Shown piece after piece: positions 16,731 through 24,102 of a stretch of DNA of 24,211 nucleotides. The notes beneath the pieces were generated by a model, which saw only the letters and a list, made by a program, of their open reading frames with translations, did not search any database and was not told the origin of the DNA. The translations under genes and the position numbers were made by a program. The DNA comes from Roseburia sp. AM59-24XD. GTDB lineage: Bacteria > Bacillota > Clostridia > Lachnospirales > Lachnospiraceae. Position 1 is the first letter of the stretch. Every line of letters begins with the position of its first letter. The stretch covers positions 1 through 24,211 of the forward strand of contig NZ_QUET01000039.1 in NCBI RefSeq assembly GCF_003478445.1, written 5' to 3'.

Positions 16731-18038
16731 ATGAGTAAGAAAACATATTCAGAGAGAGCATTAAAATTTGAGACAAAGCAGCTTCATGTAGGTCAGGAAC
16801 AGGCAGACCCGGTAACCGATGCAAGAGCAGTACCAATTTATCTGACATCTTCTTATGTATTTCACAACAGCCAGCATGCAGCAGATCGTTTCGGTCTGAG
16901 AGATGCCGGTAACATTTACGGAAGACTGACAAATCCTACAGAGGATACGTTCGAGCAGAGAATCGCAGCACTCGAGGGTGGTGTGGCAGCTCTGGCAGTA
17001 GGAAGTGGTGCAGCAGCACTCACTTATGCATTCCAGGCAGTTGCTCATAAGGGAGATCACATCGTAGCAGCTAAGAATATTTATGGTGGTACATACAACC
17101 TTCTGGCACATACACTTCCGGATTACGGCATTGAGACTACCTTCGTAGATCCTTTTGATTATGAAGGAATTGAGGCAGCGATCAAGGAGAATACCACAGC
17201 GATCGAGATTGAGACACTTGGTAATCCGAACTCGGAGGTGGTTGATATTGAGCGTATCGCCAATATTGCACACTCTCATAACATTCCTCTGATCGTAGAT
17301 AATACATTTGCAACTCCTTATCTAGTTCGTCCGATCGAGTATGGTGCAGATATTGTTATTCATTCTGCAACAAAGTTCATCGGCGGTCATGGAACAACCA
17401 TCGGTGGTGTGATCGTAGACAGCGGTAACTTTGACTGGACATCCAGTGATAAGTATCCATGGCTTGTTGAGCCAAACGTATCTTATCATGGTGTAAGCTT
17501 TGCTAAGGACTGCGCACCGGCAGCATTTGTCACATATATCCGTGCCATCCTTCTTCGTGATATGGGTGCAACTCTTTCTCCGGTTCATGCATTTATTTTC
17601 CTGCAGGGTCTTGAAACATTATCTCTTCGTGTAGAGCGTCATGTCGAGAATGCGCTGAAGGTTGTTCAGTTCCTGAAGGATCAGCCGTTGGTAGAAAAGG
17701 TAAATCATCCATCTGTATCAGAGGATCCGGAGCAGCAGAAGCTTTATAAGAAGTATTTCCCGAATGGCGGTGGATCTATCTTTACCTTTGAGATCAAGGG
17801 TGATGCAAAGAAAGCACAGGATTTCATCGATCAGCTTGAGTTATTCTCTCTGCTTGCCAACGTAGCAGATGTGAAGTCTCTGGCAATCCATCCGGCTTCC
17901 ACCACACACTCTGAGTGCAACGAGGCAGAGCTTTTGGATCAGGGTATTAAGCCAAATACGATCCGTCTGTCCATCGGTACGGAGCATATCGATGATATCA
18001 TCGAGGATCTTTCCGAGGCATTCAAGGCAGTTCAGTAA
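16731..18038 (+). CDS. O-acetylhomoserine sulfhydrylase (homocysteine synthase)
   Basis: A 435-residue Cys/Met-metabolism PLP enzyme of the MetY type. It makes homocysteine from O-acetylhomoserine and sulfide or thiols. The PLP lysine is Lys215 in HSATKFIGGHGTT. Other family blocks are YGRLTNPT, LEGGVAALAVGSGAAA, VDNTFATPYLVRP and HPASTTHSE with the late SIGTEHIDDI. The length of about 430 suits MetY rather than the 380-residue MetB/MetC. The start is ATG 16731 behind AAAGTGAGG. An ATG at 16698 lacks a site. It is a single gene between a dedicated promoter and a bidirectional terminator. Confidence 0.92.
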   Translation: MSKKTYSERALKFETKQLHVGQEQADPVTDARAVPIYLTSSYVFHNSQHAADRFGLRDAGNIYGRLTNPTEDTFEQRIAALEGGVAALAVGSGAAALTYAFQAVAHKGDHIVAAKNIYGGTYNLLAHTLPDYGIETTFVDPFDYEGIEAAIKENTTAIEIETLGNPNSEVVDIERIANIAHSHNIPLIVDNTFATPYLVRPIEYGADIVIHSATKFIGGHGTTIGGVIVDSGNFDWTSSDKYPWLVEPNVSYHGVSFAKDCAPAAFVTYIRAILLRDMGATLSPVHAFIFLQGLETLSLRVERHVENALKVVQFLKDQPLVEKVNHPSVSEDPEQQKLYKKYFPNGGGSIFTFEIKGDAKKAQDFIDQLELFSLLANVADVKSLAIHPASTTHSECNEAELLDQGIKPNTIRLSIGTEHIDDIIEDLSEAFKAVQ

Positions 18039-18070
18039 TTCAAAGCATGTGTAAAATTCTCCTATATGTT

Positions 18071-18112
18071 AAAAAGACGGCTGTGCACAGTAGTGTGTCA
18101 CAGCCGTTTATT
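18071..18112. terminator. Bidirectional terminator between converging genes
   Basis: ACGGCTGTG (18077-18085) and CACAGCCGT (18099-18107) form a 9-bp stem. TTTATT follows on the plus strand, and the minus strand runs into TCTTTTT. It serves the sulfhydrylase gene and the facing XRE gene. Confidence 0.75.
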
Positions 18113-18344
18113 CGTTATATTTTGGAAAAAGTTCCTCGAAGGTAACATCCAGAAGTTCCCTGAGCAGACAGAGTTCATCCGGATAGATGTGACGTTGCCC
18201 AACTTCGATTTTTGCCAAAGCGCTGCGGGTAATATCGCAGTTGTTCAACTGGAGCCTTGCAGATAATTGTTCCTGCGTCAGTCCGCGTGATTCCCGAATT
18301 AAGCGGATTTGCCGTCCCATCCTTTTTTCGTATTCGATATTCAT
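18108..18344 (-). CDS. XRE-family helix-turn-helix regulator
   Basis: A small DNA-binding protein of 78 residues from ATG 18344 (81 if ATG 18353 is used). The HTH covers most of it: IRLIRESRGLTQEQLSARLQL, then DITRSALAKIEVGQRHIYPDELCLLRELLDVTFEELF. The ribosome site AAGGA (plus 18356-18360) is 11 bases from ATG 18344 and 2 bases from 18353, so I prefer 18344. A longer version from 18395 has no site. It diverges from the MATE pump gene, and three copies of a GTGCAAT-type half-site lie between them. Autoregulation and control of the pump are therefore likely (inference). Confidence 0.82.
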   Translation of the reverse strand: MNIEYEKRMGRQIRLIRESRGLTQEQLSARLQLNNCDITRSALAKIEVGQRHIYPDELCLLRELLDVTFEELFPKYNE

Positions 18345-18465
18345 AGTATTCATAGTCCTTCTCATATATTTTGCGATGGTGGATTGGAAATGCATTGTCT
18401 CAGAATGCAGTGATCCACTTAATTGAGAGCAAACCTATATTGATTTTATAAGATGTTTATGATAC

Positions 18466-18514
18466 AATTGCACTTGTATAGGTGCAATTATGGCGCATTG
18501 TTTTGTGATTGCAC
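18466..18514. promoter_or_regulatory. Operator-like half-site array between the XRE and MATE genes
   Basis: AATTGCAC (18466-18473) and GTGCAATT (18482-18489) make a perfect 8-bp inverted repeat with an 8-base centre. A third copy, GATTGCAC, follows at 18507-18514. They lie upstream of both the minus-strand XRE gene and the plus-strand MATE leader. Confidence 0.5.
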
Positions 18515-18533
18515 GGATGATAAAAGGTTAGGG

Positions 18534-18662
18534 AGACTACATTTAAAAGAACTCAGACGTAATCCGGTCATTTCGGGGTGGAAGTGGAAGGTTAATAGAT
18601 AAAGATCTTTTAAATGTAGTCTTTGATTTGAAGTAAAAGTCTCGGTTTGAGACTTTTTTTAT
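18534..18662 (+). ncRNA. Structured leader RNA with terminator before the MATE gene
   Basis: A perfect 16-bp stem is formed by AGACTACATTTAAAAG (18534-18549) and its reverse complement (18607-18622), enclosing 57 bases with a small CCG/CGG hairpin. Thirteen bases later comes an intrinsic terminator: AAAAGTCTC (18635-18643), GGTTT, GAGACTTTT (18649-18657), then more T. GAGACT in the left arm of the long stem (18533-18538) can also pair with AGTCTC of the terminator (18638-18643), so alternative folds exist. The plan is that of a riboswitch or attenuator. I could not match the loop to a known riboswitch class. A non-coding mobile repeat is the other reading. Confidence 0.5.
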
Positions 18663-18762
18663 TTTTAAAATCATATATTTTGCTATTGTATCCGGATGAA
18701 GCTTGTGTTATGCTTGTAAAACGTCTTTTATGAATTGCGCAGCCGGTGCAGGGGAGCGCGAG

Positions 18763-20171
18763 ATGGCATTTGGTGAGAGAATGAGTATTTACAGGGAGAT
18801 AAGAGAAATGAGAGAGCAGTCTGTATATAAAAAGGCATTGACGCTGGCGGTGCCGATGATGATCCAGAACGGTATTACAAATGCGGTCAGTCTGGTAGAT
18901 AACCTGATGGTGGGAAGTCTTGGAACGGAGAGCATGACAGCGGTTTCGATCGTTGGACAGCTTATATTTGTATTTTTCTTAGCGGTGTTTGGCGGTCTGT
19001 CCGGTCCGGGAATCTACGGGGCACAATATTATGGACAGCGTAATAAGGAAGGTTTTCAGACCGTATTTCGTCTGAAGCTGTGGATCACAGCGGTGATTGT
19101 GCTGGTTGGGATGATTATTTTTATCACCAATGGAAGCCGTCTGATCGGTCTGTATCTTCATGGCTCCACACAGGGGATGGATGCAGGAAAGACATTAGAA
19201 CAGGGGATGGAGTATCTTCATATTATGCTGATCGGTCTGATTCCGTTTGCGTTTACACAGATTTATGCCGGAAGCCTGCGTGAGATGGGAGAGAGTGTAA
19301 AGCCGATGATTGCAGGGATTGCTTCGGTTTTTGTGGATATTGTCTTTAATTATCTGTTGATCTATGGCAAGTTTGGCTGTCCGCGGCTGGAGGTGCGCGG
19401 AGCAGCGATCGCTACCGTGATGGCGCGTTTCGTGGAGATGTTTATTGTAGTGGGCTGGACGCATGCCAGTATCCGTAAATATGAACTTCTGCAGAAGGTT
19501 TACCGCACGGTTCGGGTTTCCTTTGCCCAGGTGAAGGGTATTTTAGTGAAGGGCTTCCCGATCTTTATGAATGAATTTTTCTGGGCGGGGGGTATGGCTG
19601 CGCTGACGCAGTGTTATTCGATGAAGGGACTGCAGGTGATCGCGGGACTCAATATTTCCAATGCGATCTGTAACCTGCTCAACGTTGTATTTGTTGCAAT
19701 GGGAAATGCGGTTGGTATCATTATCGGACAGCAGCTTGGTGCATCGCGGTTCGAGGAGGCAAAGCGGGATGCCGGGAAGCTGCGCTGGTTTACGGCAGGA
19801 CTGTGTCTGATATTGACGGTGATACTGGCAGCCTGTTCCCATGGATTCCCGCAGTTGTATGACACGACGGAGGATGTCCGATATCTGGGACAGTGGTTTA
19901 TTATTATCACAGCGGTATTTTTTCCGGTACAGGGATTTTTAAATGTGCTTTATTTTACGCTGCGTTCCGGCGGAAAGACAGTGATCACGTTCTTATTTGA
20001 CAGTGTGTTCACCTGGGTGGTCTCAGTGACATTGGCGTTTGTGTTGTGCCGCTTTACTGCATTGCCTGTGCTTGCAGTTTATGCGCTGGTGCAGTCGGCA
20101 GACTGATCAAAGTTGTGGTGGGCTATGTCCTCGTCAAAAAAGGCATATGGATCACCAATCTTGTGGTATGA
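18763..20171 (+). CDS. MATE-family multidrug efflux transporter; frameshifted near 20103
   Basis: About 469 residues, with the 12-helix plan of MATE (multidrug and toxin extrusion) proteins driven by Na+ or H+. Early motifs are LAVPMMIQNGITNAVSLVDNLMVG in part and GGLSGPGIYGAQYYGQ, with a second repeat beginning FPIFMNEFFWAGGM and GQQLGA. The frame stops at TGA 20104-20106, after GAC. One missing T (GAC TTG ATC) continues as IKVVVGYVLVKKGIWITNLVV to the stop at 20169-20171, the usual MATE ending. The start is ATG 18763 with GGGGAG 6 bases upstream. ATG 18808 with AGGGAG is an equal alternative. It lies behind a structured leader and diverges from an XRE regulator. Substrate unknown. Confidence 0.88.
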
Positions 20172-20240
20172 AGCTTTTTCGAGCCTTTTGCCGGAGCGCA
20201 TAAAAGGTTTTCAGACTTTAAATACATTGGAGGAATAGCG

Positions 20241-20669
20241 ATGAGTAATTTGAAAAAGGATGAGAAGGATCCGGGACTTTGCGGCAATGAGCGGATCGAG
20301 GCAGCGATTGCAGGGCTGCAGCAGGAGACATCACAGGAGCATCTGGCACATACGCTGACGGTGATCCGCCAGAGAATGCGAGAGGGCGGTCAGCTTATTA
20401 TTGCGGTAGAGCCGCCGAACGGTGACGGAGGACTTCGGATTCAGGCAGTCCGGACCGAGGATGGAAGAAACTGGTGGACGGTATTTACCGGCTTTGATGA
20501 GGAGCTAAAGGGAAGCGACAGCGTGAAGTCTACGTTTCTGACGGATATGCGCCAGGTGTTTTCAAAGGCGGTCCGGACGGAGGAGATCGAGGGGATTATA
20601 TTAAATCCGTGGAACAGAACGCTGATGTTAGATAAGACACTTCTTCGGGTGATATTGGGGGAGATGTAG
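20241..20669 (+). CDS. SseB-like protein of unknown function
   Basis: A 142-residue soluble protein. The middle (about 35-140) resembles the SseB N-terminal domain: a helix, GGQLIIAVEPP, RTEDGRNWWTVFTGFDEEL, then FSKAVRTEEIEGIILNPWNRTLMLDKTLL, which matches the G(I/V)xINPW pattern of the family. The function of stand-alone SseB domains in Firmicutes is not known. GGAGGAATAGCG precedes the ATG, and its stop codon TAG overlaps the first base of the repeat at 20669. It follows the MATE gene by 69 bases and may be co-transcribed. Confidence 0.72.
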   Translation: MSNLKKDEKDPGLCGNERIEAAIAGLQQETSQEHLAHTLTVIRQRMREGGQLIIAVEPPNGDGGLRIQAVRTEDGRNWWTVFTGFDEELKGSDSVKSTFLTDMRQVFSKAVRTEEIEGIILNPWNRTLMLDKTLLRVILGEM

Positions 20670-20742
20670 CAATTACCGCCAACGAAGCTGTCGGCCGCTG
20701 CATACGCAGCTTGTTAATTGCTTATTCTATTTAGAACAGCCT
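20669..20742 (+). repeat. 74-bp direct repeat, copy 1
   Basis: It starts at the stop codon of the SseB-like gene. It is 72/74 identical to copy 2 at 20800-20873, 131 bases downstream. Internally it folds on itself: GCAATTA with TAATTGC outside and AAGCTG with CAGCTT inside. Confidence 0.85.
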
Positions 20743-20799
20743 GCGGGGAAGTGGAGGAATCAATAAAGTTACTATTCACGGCAATTCCAAATAGAATGC

Positions 20800-20873
20800 G
20801 CAATTACCGCCAGCGAAGCTGTCGGTCGCTGCATACGCAGCTTGTTAATTGCTTATTCTATTTAGAACAGCCT
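20800..20873 (+). repeat. 74-bp direct repeat, copy 2
   Basis: Differs from copy 1 at two positions (A to G and C to T). It lies inside the 216-bp inverted-repeat element and is extended on both sides by the AAATAGAAT/ATTCTATTT arms. Confidence 0.85.
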
Positions 20874-20881
20874 ACACGGCG

Positions 20882-20953
20882 AAAGCCGGCAAACCGAACG
20901 GGATATTACTATTACATGCGAGCATGTAATCCCGCCCGATTTGCCGGCTTTTT
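20882..20953 (+). terminator. Long interrupted hairpin ending in T-run
   Basis: AAAGCCGGCAAA (20882-20893) pairs with TTTGCCGGCTTT (20940-20951). Inside it CGGG/CCCG and ATTACAT/ATGTAAT stems follow. The arm runs into five T. It probably ends the SseB-like transcript and isolates the feo promoter. Confidence 0.6.
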
Positions 20954-20993
20954 GCGTGAATAGTAACTTTATTGAGAAAATTTTTAAAAATTA

Positions 20994-21047
20994 TTGACAA
21001 AGGTGTGTTTTTGTATTAGATTATTTGGTGGTTAGAGAATTCTAACC
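20994..21047 (+). promoter_or_regulatory. feoA promoter and palindromic operator
   Basis: TTGACA (20994-20999), 17 bases, TAGATT (21017-21022). Just downstream, GGTTAGA (21030-21036) and TCTAACC (21041-21047) form a perfect 7-bp palindrome around GAAT, at about the transcription start where a repressor would block. Its core GTTAG-N6-CTAAC is the same as the one over the -10 box of the Fur-like gene. The half-site GGTTAG resembles DtxR/IdeR boxes, but with a wider centre. The leader from here to the ATG (21145) is about 100 bases with only a weak ACTAC/GTAGT stem. Confidence 0.65.
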
Positions 21048-21144
21048 AAGGAGAGTGTAGACTGATACACAATAGATACTACTAATTTGAGGTAGTGAAG
21101 AATAAGCATAGTTATATATTACAAAGTGAAGAGAGGAATTATTT

Positions 21145-21357
21145 ATGAGTCTTGATCAGGCAGTTTTAGGAACAGAGTACATCATCAAGGATATTTCAAC
21201 AAATGACGAAGAGATGAAATCATTTTTGTTTTCTCTGGGATGTTACAGTGGTGAGCCGATTACGGTTGTGTCTCGCAAGAAGAATAATTGTGTTGTGTCC
21301 ATCAAGGATGGACGTTACAACATTGATATTGATTTAGCGAAAGCTATTTTGATATAA
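21145..21357 (+). CDS. feoA: Ferrous iron transport protein A
   Basis: A 70-residue cytosolic SH3-like protein of the FeoA family. It opens MSLDQAVLGTEYIIKDI and has the typical LFSLGCYSGEPITVV core and a C-terminal IDIDLAKAILI strand. It binds and supports FeoB. AGAGAGGAATT precedes the ATG, and feoB begins 50 bases after its stop. It is the first gene of the feo operon. Confidence 0.92.
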   Translation: MSLDQAVLGTEYIIKDISTNDEEMKSFLFSLGCYSGEPITVVSRKKNNCVVSIKDGRYNIDIDLAKAILI

Positions 21358-21407
21358 ATAATACAATATAAAGCTATATTTCATAGTTTGATTAAGGAGG
21401 TTTCTTT

Positions 21408-23399
21408 ATGAGAATTGCGTTAACCGGTAATCCCAATAGTGGTAAGACTACTATGTACAACGCATTAACGGGAAGAAATGAAAAAATCGGTAACTGGGCT
21501 GGTGTTACCGTAGATAAGAAAGAATATCCGGTCAAGAAAGATCACTATGATGGTTCTTTGGAGCTGATCGCAGTCGATCTTCCGGGTGCATATTCTATGT
21601 CACCATTTACCTCTGAGGAGAGTATTACAAGTGGTTATGTTAAAAATGAACATCCGGATGCGATTATCAACATCGTTGATGCAACAAATCTGAGCCGAAG
21701 CTTATTCTTTACAACACAGCTTCTGGAGTTGGGAGTTCCGGTGGTTGTCGCATTGAATAAAAGTGATATCAACGAGAAGAAGGGTAACAAGATTGATGAG
21801 AAGACATTGTCTGAGAAGCTTGGATGCCCTGTTATTAAGACAACATCTACAACAGACACAGGTCTGAGAGAGGTTGTTAAGAAGGCTGCTGAGCTGCAGG
21901 GCGCATGGCAGAAGCCGCCGTATGTTCAGGGTGATATCAATCTCCATGATAAGAAAGAGGTTGAGGCTGCTGACCGTAAGCGTTTCGAGTTCGTCAATGC
22001 AATCGTTAAGCAGGTTGAAACACGTAAGGTTCTGACAAAGGAAAAGAATGCAGGCGATAAGATCGATGCTGTTTTGACAAATCCGGTATCCGGTATTATC
22101 ATATTTGCAGCAATCATGTTCCTTGTATTCTACATTTCACAGTCAACACTTGGTACATGGCTTGCAGATATTCTTGTAGGCTGGATCGAGACATTCCAGA
22201 ACTGGGTAGGCGGACTTCTTGAGAATGCAAATCCGTTCCTGTATGCACTGCTTGTTGATGGTATTATCGGTGGTGTTGGTGCCGTAGTAGGTTTCCTGCC
22301 ACTCGTAATGGTTATGTACTTCCTGATCGCTCTTCTTGAGGATTGTGGCTACATGGCTCGTGCCACAGTCGTTCTTGACCCGATCTTTAAGAGAGTAGGC
22401 CTTTCCGGTAAGTCCGTTATCCCAATGATCATCGGAACCGGTTGCGGTATCCCTGCTATCATGGCATGCCGTACCATTCGTAATGAGAGAGAGCGTAGAA
22501 CTACAGCAATGTTAGCGACTTTCATGCCATGTGGTGCTAAGCTTCCTGTAATCGCACTGTTTACCGGTGCATTCTTCCCACATTCAAAATGGGTAGGACC
22601 TTTAATGTATTTCGTAGGTATTATTTTGATCCTCTTAGGAGCTCTTCTGGTAAAGGCTGTTACCGGTATGAAGTACAGAAAGTCATTCTTCATCATTGAG
22701 CTTCCTGAGTATAAAGTACCAAGTCTTAAGATCGGCTGCTTATCTATGTTAAACCGTGGTAAAGCATACATCAAGAAGGCTGGTACCGTAATTCTTGTAT
22801 GTAACACAGTTGTTCAGATCATGCAGTCCTTCAACTGGAAGCTGCAGGTTGTTGCAGAGGGCGCAGAGAGCACTTCAATCCTTGCAAGTGTTGCAGGTCC
22901 GTTCGCAACACTGCTGATCCCTGTTGTTGGTATCGCAGCTTGGCAGCTCGCAGCAGCATCTATTACCGGTTTCATCGCAAAGGAGAACGTAGTAGGTACG
23001 CTTGCAACTGTTTATGCACTGACAAACTTTATTGATACCGATGAGCTTGCATTAGTAGGAAGCGGTAACAAAGTAGCTGCGGTAATGCAAATCACAAAGG
23101 TAGCAGCTCTTGCATACCTGATGTTCAATCTTTACACACCACCTTGCTTCGCAGCACTTGGTGCTATGAACTCTGAGATGCAGAGTGGAAAGTGGCTGTT
23201 CGCTGGTATCTGTCTCCAGTTAGCAACCGGATTTACCGTTGGTTTCCTTGTATACCAGATCGGTACATTGATCACAACAGGCGCTCTTGGAGCAGGCTTC
23301 GTTGGCGGTCTGATCGCTGTACTTATCTTTGCAGCAGTTATCGTATATCTGATCCAGAAAGCGAACAGAGCAATTGATACAGAGTATCAGCTGGATTAA
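21408..23399 (+). CDS. feoB: Ferrous iron transporter B (G-protein permease)
   Basis: A 663-residue protein of normal size for Firmicutes. The N-terminal GTPase has G1 GNPNSGKTT (7-15), G3 DLPG (57-60) and G4 NKSD (117-120), with a G2 Thr in AGVTVDK. A helical linker follows (about 170-215). The membrane part (about 225-655) has the two Gate regions with conserved cysteines, GTGCGIPAIMACRTIRNERERRTTA then MPCGAKLPV, and later PPCFAALGAM. It imports Fe2+ across the inner membrane. AAGGAGG is 8 bases before the ATG. Regulation is probably through the palindrome at 21030-21047. Confidence 0.96.
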   Translation: MRIALTGNPNSGKTTMYNALTGRNEKIGNWAGVTVDKKEYPVKKDHYDGSLELIAVDLPGAYSMSPFTSEESITSGYVKNEHPDAIINIVDATNLSRSLFFTTQLLELGVPVVVALNKSDINEKKGNKIDEKTLSEKLGCPVIKTTSTTDTGLREVVKKAAELQGAWQKPPYVQGDINLHDKKEVEAADRKRFEFVNAIVKQVETRKVLTKEKNAGDKIDAVLTNPVSGIIIFAAIMFLVFYISQSTLGTWLADILVGWIETFQNWVGGLLENANPFLYALLVDGIIGGVGAVVGFLPLVMVMYFLIALLEDCGYMARATVVLDPIFKRVGLSGKSVIPMIIGTGCGIPAIMACRTIRNERERRTTAMLATFMPCGAKLPVIALFTGAFFPHSKWVGPLMYFVGIILILLGALLVKAVTGMKYRKSFFIIELPEYKVPSLKIGCLSMLNRGKAYIKKAGTVILVCNTVVQIMQSFNWKLQVVAEGAESTSILASVAGPFATLLIPVVGIAAWQLAAASITGFIAKENVVGTLATVYALTNFIDTDELALVGSGNKVAAVMQITKVAALAYLMFNLYTPPCFAALGAMNSEMQSGKWLFAGICLQLATGFTVGFLVYQIGTLITTGALGAGFVGGLIAVLIFAAVIVYLIQKANRAIDTEYQLD

Positions 23400-23422
23400 T
23401 GATTAGAAAGGGATGATGAGTT

Positions 23423-23599
23423 ATGACAGGTATGCTTGCCAATGTTATTGTAATCGCACTTCTGGTGTTGATCGTGGGTTCCGCGGTTTTATACATCCGA
23501 AAAGAGAAAAAGAGGGGTGTTCATTGTATTGGATGTCCATCTGCAGGATCCTGTTCCCGCTCATGTATGTCCAATCAGAAAAAGCATGCAAAAAAATGA
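23423..23599 (+). CDS. FeoB-associated Cys-rich membrane protein
   Basis: A 58-residue protein. One N-terminal membrane helix (about 5-24, NVIVIALLVLIVGSAVLYI) is followed by a basic stretch KEKKR and a Cys cluster: Cys35, 38, 44 and 48 in HCIGCPSAGSCSRSC, then a Lys-rich tail. This is the layout of the FeoB-associated Cys-rich protein family found next to feoB in clostridia. A role in handling iron or partnering FeoB is presumed but not shown. AAAGGGATGATG precedes the ATG, 24 bases after the feoB stop. Confidence 0.88.
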   Translation: MTGMLANVIVIALLVLIVGSAVLYIRKEKKRGVHCIGCPSAGSCSRSCMSNQKKHAKK

Positions 23600-23657
23600 T
23601 CATGCGGTAAAAGTATGAACTCGCGGCAATCATAACAGGATTAAAGGGGATGATAAT

Positions 23658-24023
23658 TTGAATGGTCAGACACTTTTAATCGTCGTAATACTGATCATCA
23701 TACTGATACCGGCAATTGTAAGCACCTTAAAGCACATGAAGGGGGAAGGCGACTGCTGCGGAGGGTCCAAGGAGAAACCGGTCAAAAAGAAGATTGATGG
23801 ATCGAAGCTTCGTGAACTGGTCGTTCATATTGACGGAATGCATTGTCAGAACTGTAAGAACAGGATTGAGAAGCATCTGGACGAACTGGACGGTGTCGTG
23901 GCAAAGGTCAATCTGAATAAGAAGCAGGCTGTCGTGTCCATTTATAGGGAGATCGATGATTCCGTAATACGGGATGTGATCGAGGGGCTGGATTTCACCG
24001 TAGTCAGTATGGAACAAAAGTAA
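23658..24023 (+). CDS. Membrane-anchored heavy-metal-associated (HMA) domain protein
   Basis: A 121-residue protein. It has an N-terminal membrane helix (about 4-23, TLLIVVILIIILIPAIV), a Cys pair (GDCCGG), a Lys-rich linker, then an HMA fold (about 52-118) with the metal motif GMHCQNCKNRIE (CxxC) and VNLNKKQAVVS. Such domains bind Cu+, Zn2+ or similar soft metals. It is unusual as the last gene of a feo operon. The start is TTG 23658, supported by AAAGGGGATG (23644-23653). The nearby ATG at 23662 is in another frame that stops at once. It ends before the hairpins at 24028-24094. Confidence 0.85.
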   Translation: MNGQTLLIVVILIIILIPAIVSTLKHMKGEGDCCGGSKEKPVKKKIDGSKLRELVVHIDGMHCQNCKNRIEKHLDELDGVVAKVNLNKKQAVVSIYREIDDSVIRDVIEGLDFTVVSMEQK

Positions 24024-24027
24024 AATA

Positions 24028-24094
24028 TAGCATTTACCCGGACAGGGTGAATATGCTACAATGAAGAGGGAAAGCGAAATGCTTTCCCTCTTTT
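24028..24094 (+). terminator. feo operon terminator (two hairpins)
   Basis: A first stem, TAGCAT-TTACCC with GGGTGA-ATGCTA (24028-24058, small bulge), is followed by a strong intrinsic terminator: GAGGGAAAGC (24066-24075), GAAAT, GCTTTCCCTC (24081-24090), TTTT. The group II intron begins 12 bases after the stem. Confidence 0.85.
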
Positions 24095-24102
24095 CGATTG
24101 AT

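Larger units (their letters stand above)
20760..20975. repeat. 216-bp element with 21-bp perfect inverted ends (MITE-like)
   Basis: The two ends (20760-20780 and 20955-20975) are exact reverse complements over 21 bases. Inside are AAATAGAAT (20789-20797) matched by ATTCTATTT (20855-20863), repeat copy 2, and the long hairpin at 20882-20953. It has no coding capacity, and no clear target duplication is seen. It resembles a non-autonomous mobile repeat. Whether it moves is unknown. Confidence 0.55.

Noticed and set aside
20669..20873. Repeats considered as a CRISPR array
   Set aside because: Only two copies of 74 bp with a 57-bp gap that itself shares repeat arms, and no cas genes.
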